This document shows positions 46,452 through 58,085 of a stretch of 64,000 nucleotides of DNA, one piece after another. A model generated the notes under the pieces. That model searched no databases and was not told where the DNA came from. It saw only the letters and a list, made by a program, of their open reading frames with translations. Source of the DNA: Pyronema omphalodes. Taxonomy: Eukaryota > Ascomycota > Pezizomycetes > Pezizales > Pyronemataceae. Position numbers and translations under genes: made by a program. Where the stretch lies: NCBI GenBank assembly GCA_024516155.1, contig JAJJXM010000012.1:806001-870000 (forward strand), given 5' to 3'. Each line of letters begins with the position of its first letter. The stretch's first letter is position 1.

Positions 46452-47276
46452 CGCTCGTCGAAGCACAATGAAGCTTTTGGTTTAGAGGTGCTGTGACGAT
46501 CTCGCAGAGCAGCTAGTTTCCCTACGATTGCTGCGAACGGCTCAGCATCAGCGTCGTAGTATGGTCCATCCCAAAATTTGGGTACAGTCGGGCTATCAAT
46601 TCATGAACATGAACATGTAGCCACTCGTTAATGGCACGTATTGTTAATATTAGGAAGCTCCGGTACAATCGAAAGCACTTGAACTTAGATGCTGTATTTA
46701 TTTCATATGGCCAGCCCTTTTATGTCCTCTGGAAACGCTGACCAAGTCAACCCATACATGGGTCCATTACATATGTACAAAAATTCGAGTGATGTCTAGT
46801 GCATCCATGTAATTTTCACCAAGCGGTTTCCACCTCAGTCAAAACTCATACAAACTGCCAGGTGGTAGACCCCTAATACAGGTTGTTCTTGCCCATAAGC
46901 TCGCGTAACTCTTCTAGATTCATCTATACCATCTCCTCTCCCATCCCTCACCACCGTTCACCTAACCATCGCGGAATCCCCAACCCCATCACTTACTCCC
47001 ACTGAAATCGACCCTCGTTCTCACCTTATCCCCTTCCTTCCCTCCCCTCCCCTTTATTCTTTTTCTTTACACCAGTTTCTCTCTCGGGCCTACTTGGTTC
47101 CCACTTCTGGACTGTGCCTGTGTCTTCTTACGCGACTTCGCGGTTACCATCAACATCGATACATCACCAATTAAATCCACTCGGATCATCTACATTCATT
47201 CACCGACCTTCTCAAGCCGTTCTCTATACAACTCTGTATAATCCCAGCTGGATCCTCGACGAAATCTCGCCACATG

Positions 47277-47515
47277 TATGTATTATCTATACTCGTCGTT
47301 GTGATTCTTCTGAGAGATGAAAGGCTAACTTAAAGAAGATTAAAAAAAAATACAACGCAGAGTATTCGAATCACTCATACCATGCAAAACATGCAGAGCT
47401 GCCGGTAAATTGAGACCAGACAATGGCAACATGCTGGGAGATCATGGTAGTAGGTCTTAACCTGACGATGAAGTTATCACGCAAGCCAGTATTGAAGTTA
47501 ATATTTTAGCAGGAA
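47277..47515 (+). pseudogene. Degenerate partial copy of the adjacent unknown gene
   Basis: Two blocks resemble parts of the gene just downstream. About 47277-47338 matches its second intron (48073-48138), sharing GTATG, CTATACTC, GAGAGATG and GCTAAC in order. About 47400-47515 matches 48655-48777 (shared ATGCTGGGAGATCATG-like stretch, then GAAGT/GAAGC..TATTT/CATTA). The roughly 500 bp that separate these blocks in the gene are missing here. No open frame survives. Judged by eye only. Confidence 0.5.
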
Positions 47516-47781
47516 TCATGCCTTCTGGCAACCTAGCAACGATGATTAGGGCTCACCACAAGAATGCATTCTCTATACACTTCATCATGAGGATTTCTCT
47601 CATCGCCTACAGTCTATCAACGAAGTTCTTTATCAACTTCCAGCTTTCGATCACGAGATATAAATCGACGACTACCCCCACGCATAACATCTTATTTTCG
47701 ACGACTCATCTAGGACGTTTTCTTTTTAATTTCGGCATCTGACAACGAGAAACAATTTAAGCTTCAAATTTAAGCATCGAC

Positions 47782-49900
47782 ATGGCGTCCTTCTTTCCAC
47801 GCCCAACACCAGCATTTCGTCCTGGTCAAAGCCAGCCTTCTACACCAAAGCGATTTGGCCTGGGGAAGGATATTACGGTCTCGATGAATGAAGTCCCGGA
47901 GATACCCAAATTGGAGGAGATCCAGCGTGTCGTATGTTATTTATTCAGGACTTTCTAGGATTTCAACTTGCTAACATGTCATCAGATGGAATACAATCTC
48001 AGGAATCTTAGAACACCTTCGAAAAAAACATCCTTCTGGAAGCCTAACGAGGATGGCAAGGGCTTACCTCAAGTATGATTTCTCTATACTCCCTATCATT
48101 ACTATTCCTATGAGAGATGGACAGCTAACGTCAGCAAGGAAACTCCGAGTAGAGTGCGGGGGTTGTCAAAGCAGGTGAAATCCCGCCTTAGTTTGAAGGG
48201 TGAATCGCAACAGCTAGAGCCGAACAAGCCCGTAAGTTAACTAATACACAACCTGGCCAGCATCATTGTCTAATGCACACCAATAGCTTTGAGCCGGATC
48301 TCTCACAGGTGATATGTGCCCGGATTCGACTAAGCACCAGCTGATGGCTCATGATGTCGTGGTGGCAATGAAACCTAATAAAGGGCAGGAGATGTTGAAA
48401 AGCCCCAGTATCGGCCAGAAGGTCCGAACAGTTAGCACTCGTGGTTCTTTCGCCCAAAAGGGAAAACTTTGTCTATCAGATTTCTATTCTACGGATGGAT
48501 TGTTTCGGTCCACGACCCCGAACGACGAAATTCCAGTGGCGTCTCCCATTCCAGTTCAATTTAGATCTTCTGCAGCATCATCGTTCCAGCGAGCATCTGG
48601 ATATTCCAAGGCTATGGACTCCAATGCTAGTTCTTTCGACTTGCAGCGAGGTTTTAATGACTTCCGGATATCAGAATCCGACGAAGCACACTTACTGGGA
48701 GACCATGATGGTAAGTCTTATCCTGATGACGAGACTGCTATGTAAGCCAGGATTGAAGCTGATACATTATCAAGACGCATCAACGGGATGAAAGACCGAA
48801 AGTTCTCCGATACCACCGCTACGCAGTCAATCCGAACCACCCAGACAGTCCAAAATTTCGCGACAAATCAGACAAACCAGACTTTCGAGACTGCACAACC
48901 TGCCCGTTTGTGCTTGATTCACATCATTTGTGATGAGCTAAGTCCAAAGATTGTGTCGGTCATGCATATGCATGACTACCAGCCATTTTCAGTTGGCGAC
49001 CCAAATCTCGAGCATGCGAATCCTTTTGCATTCATCCACGAGAGCACCAGGCAAAGTGTGATGTCTCTCACGCTTGATGTATTAGCGGAGATGGACATCA
49101 GCATCAAGTGGCTGGTGGGCAAGCGCAAGATACCTATGGACGAGACAGATGAGCTCGAAGACGTTTAGGAAACTTTCGATGATGACATCCATTGTCTTGA
49201 AGCCGAGGCCATGAAGAAACACAGAGCGGCGTAGAAAGAAAAGCGAAGGCTGGAAATGGAGAAGAAAGGACTGGCGCAAGGCGAACTGAAATTACCCCAT
49301 CAGTCGGAGAAGAAGAAGAAGCCCTTGATCCACTTTGACAAAAAAGAGTTGTCAAAAAAGATTTCCAGAAAATGGCAGAGATACCTGACCATGAACAGAG
49401 AGAAGCGAACTCTTTGTGAGGAGCTAGATGAACGACGGGAGACTCTTATCAAGCGCACTGAAGAATATCAGATGCAGCTAAAGCTTGTCGATAGAGAGTA
49501 CAACATCGTTGTCTCTAGTTTTCTAAAGACAACGCTGATCAGAGACTGCGGAAAGAGTCTCATTGACGCCAAGGGAAGGTATCAGAAGTTTAAGGGTTAT
49601 ATTCTTGGAAGAACGAGGATGTTTTACAACTGCGATTGGGTGTTTGATCATCCCGACTTTGAGACTCGCAGAGTCAACGATGTCTACTACAACGTTCTGC
49701 CGCCTCATGTTATTGCACAACGAAGGGCAGAGTTGGAGAAACTTGAAATGTGCGCTCTTAGATATAGAAATTGTATAACTATTTGTACATGGTCTTCTGT
49801 ATATAGCCATATGATAGATTGTGGAATATTATTGAATAAACCGAGCCCCCAGTATATTTTTAAGCCACCAATTCACTTGTTATTTCCTACCTGTGCGTAA
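47782..49900 (+). CDS. Unknown protein, possibly a decaying gene
   Basis: Family not recognised. The likely exons are 47782-47931, 47986-48072, 48139-48231, about 48335-48710, about 48759 onward. The first three junctions are clean and in frame; the next two acceptors are weaker. In the last part the same frame runs from 48759 to 49900 but is broken by TAG at 49166-49168 and TAG at 49232-49234. The sequence between and after the stops still looks coding (charged, Glu/Lys-rich; then KKPLIHFDKKELSKKISRKW and a C-terminal segment with FYNCDWVFDHPDFETRRVND). Either the gene is inactivated, or a 72-bp intron (49163-49234, GT..AG, weak donor, no clear branch point) removes both stops. The N terminus (MASFFPRPTPAFRPGQSQPS) is Pro-rich. 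A degenerate partial copy lies just upstream. Confidence 0.5.
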
Positions 49901-51017
49901 CCACTGGGAAATCTAACCACATCACATATCCGGGTCTTCCTGTCAGGTCTCAACTTACTCTAACACTAACCGCGTCCATCTTCCTATTTGATCCTGCACA
50001 ACCAGCGCAACTCCAATTACCCACACATCAATCCTGATACAATCCCATATAATGTAGTTTTTTTTGAGAAGGAACTAATAGCTGGTTTTTTATATTTTAA
50101 ACCTGGATGTCAATAGACTCGGAGGATGATGCAAGTGTCAATTTTGATTGGTCATACCTGGCCATTGAAGCACCGAGTGACGAAGCATGTCTAAGCCTCA
50201 TCTTGTCTATTACATAGACGTTTTCAACCCATGCTGATGCACACAGGGAGAGAAATATCGCATGCAGTTGTCTTAGTTCATAGTTCTACTGTAGTTCTGG
50301 GTAATTACTTCTGTCTGCGTTGCTGGATTGCGATTGATAAGTTGTTTGCTGCACCTATCCCGTACATGGTGCCGTGAAATAAGCTGTGAGCCATGAATGT
50401 ACACACGAAACTACGCTCCCTATTTTTTATTTTCTGATTCGTCTTTGCAGCTTTCTGCGGTAATTCATACTAGCTACTCATCTTACATTTTTGTTTTGAG
50501 AGCCAAAAAGAGAAACAGGTTAGGCAAATTATCCGCTTGGTGTGGCTATTACCTAAATGGTATATCATGGGAATTTTGAAGTATCAGGGTGTAGATTTTA
50601 AGTATGAGTTTTGAAAAGTTCAAACTTGCTCAATAGAGGGGGGGGGGGGGGGCATAATTTATTTTTCAGTTCTTTCAATTTGCTCTTCTTTTGCTCATTT
50701 ATTTATTAGCGCTAGTTGTGCACCTACAGACCACAGTATCTACCTCAAGGCTGTATTTACTATGTTTATATTCTCCTAATACCTTACAAAAAACCCATTG
50801 TAGTTGCTTGATAGCTAACGTAAACCCTGAACTCAAACCGGAGTAGAACTAAGCAAAATATCTACGTATCAGAAAACGGTACAAAAAATAATTCCTCCAA
50901 CACCCTTGAAAAACATCCCAAACTGAAAAATACAAGTACTCCCCCGACCTAGCCCCATCTCCAATCCTTTGCTATCCCTTCCCCGCCGGCCGAGCGCAAC
51001 CCCATTATCCTAGCCTC
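49901..51017. other. Convergent intergenic region
   Basis: 1.1 kb between the 3' ends of the unknown gene (+) and the bromodomain gene (-). AT-rich with a run of 15 G at 50638-50652. Nothing recognised. Confidence 0.45.
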
Positions 51018-54000
51018 CTAAGCCCCCTGTGCTGGCGTGGCGGGTGTTTTCTTCTTCCCCCTTCTTCCCTTCTTGTCCTGATCTTCCTCACCAATAACGG
51101 AACTTGCAACACTTCCCTCTCTAACCACCTTCTTGCTGCCTCCTGCGGCGCCAGCAGCCAAAGCCTTCTTAGCCCCAGCTTCTTCCGCTGTCCGGAAGTT
51201 ATCAACCATACTTTCAACATCTTTGGCCATCATAACGGTTTCTTTTACGATCTCGGTTGTGGTCTTGTTGTACATTACTGCGTTGGCGAACATGCGGAAG
51301 AGTTCTTTTTCGAGTTGTTGACTATTGACGATGCCTTTGGGGGGTGTGTTGGCAGTCGTGGCCGGGGTTGTAATGGAGGTGCTAGTGCTGGTGGTGGGGT
51401 AGGCGTAGATAGGTCCGTCGCCTGTGGGTGTGGCGGGTGTGGTCGTAGGAAGCGCTAATAGGGAGGCTGCACCGGATTTTACGGCCATTTTAATGCCTGT
51501 TGTCTTGTCAGCAGCCTCTCCCAAGGCTTCGTTCGCAAGGCTTTGAAAGGGATTGGTTACGCCTCCCCGGGAGACCTACTCTTCAAATCCTGCGCGTTAT
51601 AAACCAAGTTCCCGTACCCAGGCGCCTGTTTCTCCTTTATGGGAGCGGAGAAGAGATTTGCAAACTTATGGCTAAAGATATTACCTAGTAGTGGTCCAGT
51701 AAGTTGCGCAAACTTCTTCGTAGCTACAACCATAGGTTGTTGACCGGCTTGATGGGTAAGGGTGATAGGTGAGGGAAGACTCCCTGTACTATGTGGGGGT
51801 GGTGGACGTGGTGCAGGTGAAGGGAGGCTGGTTTCTTCGTCAGAGGAGTCGGCCGGAGGTGGTGATGCTGCTTTACGTTTTCTGCTTGCAGTCGGTGTTC
51901 TAGGGGATGCTGAACGGGAGATCATGATGATATCACCATCATTATCTGTGTCCTCCTGCTTTGGTTTTGGTGTAACGACCTGTGGTCTCTGCTCTGGCTC
52001 TGGGGTTTCCGGTAGCTCAGTTTTGGATGCTGGTATTTCCACTCGAGGTTTCTTAGTGAACTTGAAAGGTTCAGGTTCATCTTCAGTGGTGCCACCAACA
52101 TCAGAAAAGTCATGTTTGGTGGGTGATGCTAATGACTCCCACTCCGGCGCAGTGTCGTCGTCGTCGGTTTTTCCGCCTTTGCCGCGCGCGGTTCGGGGAC
52201 GTCCACGGCCTTTGCTCATAGTGGTTGCCCGAGCTCGTCCACGCGAGGGTGTCTCAATGGACTCAGATGGCTTGTGTTTTTTGATTGGCGATTCAAGCTC
52301 TGGGATCTCCTTGTTTTTGCCCTTTTTGATAGTTTCGGACTCTTCTAGTGGACGCTTTTTGGTGGTACGCTTCTTTGATGTCGATGGTGCTACATTTGGA
52401 AGGTTATGTGAAGTAGGCATCTCCGGAAGCGGAGGAAGACCGAGCTCAGGTGGTAAGTTGGCCAGTAGTGGGTCTGATAGTGTTGCCGGAGGAGGAGAGG
52501 GAGTCCTGACATCTTCAGGTAACATTCGTGGGCTGGTGGCAGGTGTGCTGATGGGAGAGATATCGGCAGATCCTGGTGGGATGGGAGAGCCAGGCTCTGA
52601 GGGTGCCCGCTCCCGGCTAATTGGCGGAAGAGGAGTGGTTTGAATAGGTGGTGGACGACTTTTACGTGGCGATCCAGCAAGCGGGGGAATATGTTGCTGA
52701 GATACAGGGTGGCCCTGATGAGGCAGTTGTCCTGCGCTCTGTATGGGTGGCAGGTGGGGGATGTGCTGCATATGAGGAGGAAGTGCATGTTGCGGGTGTT
52801 GTGAGTGTTGAGGATAGTTCGGATATTGCAGCGCCGAGGAAGAAAATTGATGTGCCAGAGGACGGGGCAGCTGCTGAGGAGTTCCGCCTGGGCTGGTGTG
52901 AGGTGGGTAGAAGGAATTAAACCCAGGTAGGCCCTGAGATGTTTGATGAGGCTGCAATGAGGAGAATATAGGTGGAGAAGCGGATACACCTGGAAGAATT
53001 GGATGAGGACTATGGCCCTGAGGGTATACTGGTGTATTCGGCTGGAATGGAGATCTCTGACCTCCAGGAGCCGCATTATTGTAAGAATTATTAGAAAGAA
53101 GAGGTGAAGGTAATGTGGGCGGTGTGTGAGGAGGTACACTATTCCTCTGACCAATTGGTGTAGCTGCATGCCGTGAAGGAGAAGCAGTTACACCCCGAGG
53201 CGACTGTGCATCTGTCATACGGGGCGTATGCGGTAATGAAGGTGGATGCGACGGAGAACGAAGTGCACCAGGCAAAGGACCGGACTGTTGTACACTCTGG
53301 ATTGGAGGCAACACCTGCTGGTGCTGGAATGGTCCTAGAGGTGCATGCGCATTTTGAGGTCCCGACTGCCCATCTCTCGCCGGCTGTGGCTGCAGGACCG
53401 GAGGAGGTTGTTGCTGCGCATGTTGTAACTGCTGTGTCAATTGCTGCTGGATTTGATGTTGCGCCTGCTGTTGGTCTTGCGGTTGCTGTGGTGTACTCTT
53501 CCAGTTCAACCTGCGGCCCTTGCTAGCTGCCGCTGACGGCGGGGATGAAGGTCGTCCGACAGAAGCGGTTGCCTGCTCTGGTAGACCGTTCCAAGAAGAG
53601 ATGTAATAATTGGACCTGACGAAATCGCGATGATTCTGCGCTCGACTGTCTGAATATCTATTAGCTGCCCTTCTAAAATGACAATATCCGGATAGATATG
53701 CGAACCGCTTGTAGAAGGCATAGCATGCGCCAATCTCATACTAGGAAGAGGAGCTTGAGTTCCAGCAGCTGTTTCCGCTGGCATCTTGACAGGAGCACGA
53801 GGTCCAGAAACCGGTGTGGACAATGCCGGTTGCGACTGAGGGGTATTGGTGGGAGCCTCAATCGGTGGGGTCGCAACGGACACAGAAGAATTATTAGCTA
53901 TAGCGATGGGCTCCACAGGTCGAGGAACCCCAGTCGAGGGCACTGTAAACGCTTTTCCAGCTATAGCGGAACTCAAGGGTACCTTTGGTAGAGTAGCTGG

Positions 54001-54609
54001 TGCTGGTGGGTCCGTATTCAAGCGACTGCTGAGGATTCCGTCTGGCGGCATGGTCTTCTTCGTATCAGTAGTCACTGGTTCCGCCGACGGGCTCCGACTG
54101 TCAGTCTTTGTGCGCTCCCGCTGCTCTTGCTGCAGCCGGCCATCCCATAGTCCTAATGTAATCTCCTTCGCTTCCTGTTGGACCCGGGCATACCGCCGTT
54201 CCTCCTCCTGGATTTCGCGAATCTTTGCAGTCTTATAGAGGTCGTAGAAGCGCGACGCGATTTTCTGAATAGCCGCTTGGTTCTGCGAGTAGTCAGGTGC
54301 CGATGGTGTCTTGACTATACCCGATATACCCCTCCTCTTCCGAACACCAGCATTCTCCCCATTGCCCTCTACCGCCTCGACGTCAGCACCCTCTTCCCTT
54401 AAAGTATGCTGAAAGTGAGCGTGCAGCGCATCTGCCGAAAGGCGCCGGCGGTCTACCGTCTCATTTTCGCAGAGTAGTGGGTGATTCAGCAAGTCATTGG
54501 AGATTAGATGAAAGGACGCAGCATCCGTCCCATAAGTGGAGATATTCCGGAACAGAAGGAGGTTCTCGAGGAGAGTGTAGGGCGAGTGATAAGCTTCGTT
54601 AGTGGTCAT
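51018..54609 (-). CDS. Bromodomain protein, BRD8/Bdc1-like (NuA4-type acetyltransferase subunit)
   Basis: Spliced CDS (minus strand) 54609-53742, 53649-51580, 51496-51018, giving 1138 residues. The N terminus (YTLLENLLLFRNISTYG, then RLSADALHAHF) resembles the BRD8/Bdc1 N-terminal region, followed by a helical Glu/Arg-rich segment. The segment RDFVRSNYYISSWNGLPEQA appears only when the 92-bp intron 53741-53650 is removed. The middle 500 residues are Pro/Gln/Ser-rich and disordered with Lys-rich patches. The bromodomain is near the C terminus and split by intron 2: SAPIKEKQAPGYGNLVYNAQDLKSIK, a Thr/Pro-rich insert of about 50 residues, then LEKELFRMFANAVMYN (the YN Asn being the acetyl-lysine contact). 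A basic tail ends the protein. Bdc1/BRD8 proteins belong to NuA4/TIP60 chromatin complexes; this assignment is by architecture. Confidence 0.82.
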
Positions 54610-55073
54610 GACCGACTGCGACGTGTGACGTATGAAGGTGGTGGGTTGTCGAGAGAAAGTGACTTTGCGAAATTCACCACATTCACGCGACTGCTCGGGA
54701 GACGCGTTGTGTCGAGGGGGGCCGGTCGGCGCTGCTCAGACTGGGAAGCTCTCAAAAGGTTGGAGATGTCAAAGACACGAGTACTTGCTGCTTCTGAGAG
54801 GTTAAGGTTAAGACAGACGGAAGCCAAGCGAGTGCTTTTGGGACTGTCCTAGGTTAACGCGAGTGGAAGCGAGTGAGAGGCGCGATGACCCGGCTGAGTC
54901 AGCCACAGACTACCGCTCACAAACGTTGTGGCACACATTAATAACGTAGTAGGGGGAAATTAATGAACGCATCTAATCAAATTATTTATTTTATCGGCTG
55001 CATAATATGTATTGTACTCAAAATACCAGAGTGATAATTTCTGCCCTCAATTCCGAGATTTACAGACCATTTC
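54610..55073. other. Spacer: bromodomain gene promoter
   Basis: 464 bp upstream of the bromodomain gene and downstream of the next minus-strand gene. The proximal half is GC-rich, the rest AT-rich; no motif recognised. Confidence 0.4.
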
Positions 55074-56272
55074 CTACAGTCTAGAAAACTCAACTACCCT
55101 CGCCTGCTCATGTTCCACTATCTGCACTTTGATATTCTTGATCCTAATCTCATCCCTCCACGGTCCCGCCAATACAGCTGTATTTCTAACCCCCGCCAAG
55201 AATATCGGGTTCTTTCTTGTGGCAAAATTGTCCGGGTCATAACAATCCCTTATAAATCTCCACAAGCGATAAGTCTTCTTCTCAAACTTCCTCCTATCCT
55301 GATGCATCCTAATTAGATCACAATCCCCCTCATAGCCATCACCCAACTCAGTTGCCATATCCTTAAGACACCCCAAAATTACTTCGAACGCATCTGTTGT
55401 ATCCCCTGGCCGTTTCTGCGATGTTACATATTCATCCCCTAGATCCTGTGGGGCGTTATAAACCGAATCATTCTCCAAAACTGAAGCTATCAGTGTCTTG
55501 AGGATATTATATTTTCCCATCAACAGCTTTTTCGTCCTGTTCCCACCCACAAGATCAGCCAAAAGCCTGCCATCTTTCTCACCGGTATGGTCGTGCAACA
55601 GCCGATCCAAAAACTTCATTGAAACCATCATACGGAAATCAAAATCCTCCATATCGTTAATTTTATCCATCCAGCCTTTCTCGAGGACTTCTTCGGGGTC
55701 AATCCCAGAGAGCTTTAGCTTTGATAAAAGAAGTTCCTTGGCTGGTAGTACTCGGTGTTCATATTCCCTGGCATCCATGCGTAGCCAGTAAATTGAAAGC
55801 ATCTCGTCGGGATCTTTGCCATCTTCGCGAAGTTTCTGAAAGACGTCGTTCTTGAACCTTAACCAACCTTTTTCTGAAAGCGGGGTATGATAAAGTTGGC
55901 GATATTCTAAAAATTTAGATAGCCCGGGATCTCCATTTTCATGTTGTTCGTGATCGCATTCCGACGATGTTTTTGCATTGCCGTGTCGTCCTGTAAAGAT
56001 TGCTTTGAGATACCTCGTTCGCCTATGGAATGTACCATCTTCGTGGTGTTGATCTATCGAAGGTGTCAGAAGAGGGTAAATTTCCAACCGAATGGGTTGT
56101 TACGTCGCACAAAAAACGGACCCGTACTAGGTCGGGTGCTTGATATGTTAATTCCCATAGCTTCGACTTCTAAGGTCGTATCCCGTTGGTTCGGGTAAGG
56201 AATGAAGCCGCAAAGATACCCTAAATTCTGGGTGAGATGCACAAGGGAGTGCAGGATTTCTGATTCAGACAT
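55074..56272 (-). CDS. Unknown protein, two exons
   Basis: Spliced CDS (minus strand) 56272-56128 and 56053-55074, giving 374 residues. The 74-bp intron (GTACGG donor, TTCTGAC branch, GATAG acceptor) joins the two frames with correct phase. No family recognised. The protein is hydrophilic, rich in Asp, Glu, Lys and Arg, mainly helical in appearance, with no signal peptide or membrane segment. Recognisable stretches are RRTRYLKAIFTGRHG, WLRMDAREYEHRVLPAKELL and ETYRLWRFIRDCYDPDNF-like C-terminal sequence (KKTYRLWRFIRDCYDPDNFA). It could be an orphan or clade-specific protein. The start was placed at the only ATG giving exon 1 a length compatible with the splice. Confidence 0.65.
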
Positions 56273-58085
56273 TCACTGCCCAAATTGCTGAAGTTGTTGA
56301 TGCTCTAATTACAAGTTTTTGTTTCGAAAAGAGCGTTGGAAAGTTTTTGCAAAATTCTAACGAATGAATTGCGGAATTTGTTGGGATGCGAAGAGATGAT
56401 GCTATTGCGAATAGCGATGCGAGTATATAACAGGATTATGCCGAGGAAAATGGTGATACAACTTTTTGTTATTACTACATTGAATTTCTCGAGTTGAATT
56501 GATGTGCATTCAATATTGATACCAAAACCCGTTGGAAATGAATATTGTGATAGTTGAGAACTTCAACTTTGAGATCCGAGGCCGAGTGAGTTCTGGAGTT
56601 GATTTTAACTCATGTTGACTGCTCCTCTGATCTAATCAAACATCTGCAGCTTCCAGCTGCAATAACCTATGCTCCAAAACTGGACTTCTTCTGATACTCT
56701 TTAGACGCTCTTCCAGTACGCCAGTTCTATCCACCGCTGAAACATATCAGTTAAAAAGCTGGCTTTCACAGGCCGTTCAACAATTATAATGCGGGCCTTG
56801 GGAGCCAAAGCTTCCTCTTTCGTTGTTACTCCCACCTTCTCAGACCTGCAAAGATATCCTTGAGACGCCGCTTACGCGACCAGCGTTTTCAACCCGCAAG
56901 TCAATCAATCATCCATAATGATGGAAGATACTTGCCACTCGTCATATCTGGTGTCATTTAGATCACTGCGACTACTACTACGAACACGACTGCGGCAACT
57001 ATTTCTGCCGCTGCTAATAATGTCAATGATTCTGCTGTTTCCGAGTCCTTGAAACCACTGAGCCTAGGCCTCGACGATTCTTCCATCTTCTTGAGACTGT
57101 TTATTTTTGCAATTGACATCACTCTAATTGATTGGAGTTAGGATCAACAAAAATTTTTACTACGTCAAAAATAATAGGGTAGCTCCTATTGGTCTGATGT
57201 TAGGACTGTTATTGAGGTATAGAAGCTGTTTTTTACTGCTTCTGAAAAATGTTGGCTTGCCTCATGTGGTTATATATCATTGAATTGATGTTTTTCCTGT
57301 GTCATTGACTCATTGAAATTAGAGTGGATGGAAAATGATGTAATGTATAATATGAAAATTCCCTTTTATCAAATACAGTATCTTCTTCTGAGATATAAGA
57401 CAGAGTACTGTTCCATTTCGCAATACAACTTACTGAGTGATCGCATATGCTGCGTTTTTGACCTGCCACCCCAAGGCTCAGTTTGAGGTTACCCGGGTAC
57501 CACGAAACGCGTCCTGGTTGTCACCACACGAAATTGCCTGACGCGCACGCGCTCGCGTTCAACAAGGCTTTGAATCGAAGAAAGGTATGGCGCTGAGCCT
57601 GTGCGCAAAATTACATCACCACGTTACTACGGCTCATCTAGGCTCACCATGTCAAGGGTTTCTTAACGAGTTGTGCTCTAGAAGTAGAGAATCCGGTGAG
57701 TCCCTTGAGATCGAGTGGGCCTTGGAATGGTTCTAGGTGGCTTTGATTGCGCGCGGGGCACATTCTAAAGTGCTACAATAGATACAGGGCTAAGGGCAAA
57801 TTTTTGAAAGGTTATGGTTCAATTTCTGTGAACTTGGAAGCCTCAGAAGAAAACGTCTCGATTTGAAGGACAGGTTTTAGAAGAGTAACTGTGAGTGCTA
57901 TTCTCGCTTTGTTTTACGCGTGATGTGACTTCAATTAATCCACCATATTCAACCTACACTCTTTACCCTCCACAATTTCGTTCTAGTTCAGAGACACTCA
58001 AATATTGAATCTCCACTTTGCAGGAAGTTTTTGAAATCTTGAAATACCATCTTGCCCAATCCCTTAAATCATCTTGTACGTTATC
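56273..58085. other. Divergent intergenic region
   Basis: 1.8 kb between the unknown gene (-) and the SWT1-like gene (+). A frame of about 60 codons near 56960-57140 (Thr/Ala-rich then hydrophobic, ending in a TAG) looks mildly coding-like but has no start or splice support. Otherwise nothing recognised. Confidence 0.45.

Larger units (their letters stand above)
44089..47781. other. Gene-poor region: DOCK leader, 5S gene, decayed gene copy
   Basis: The first kilobase is the DOCK upstream region and includes a strongly pyrimidine-rich plus strand (44875-45060). The middle is AT-rich with the second 5S gene at 46329. The last 500 bp contain degenerate sequence similar to the following gene, annotated separately, and a CT-rich leader at about 46980-47100. 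Confidence 0.5.

Noticed and set aside
47114..47320. 68-codon plus-strand frame upstream of the unknown gene
   Set aside because: It overlaps the degenerate copy of the neighbouring intron and has no coding features.
51762..52643. 293-codon plus-strand frame
   Set aside because: Antisense shadow of the low-complexity part of the bromodomain gene.
53604..53641. A 38-bp GT..AG segment that would also restore the frame in the bromodomain gene
   Set aside because: Too short for a normal intron; the 92-bp intron 53741-53650 has better donor and branch point and yields the sensible segment RDFVRSNYYISSWNG.
56960..57140. Short Thr/Ala-rich frame with a hydrophobic end
   Set aside because: About 60 codons, no convincing start codon or splice sites; left as intergenic.
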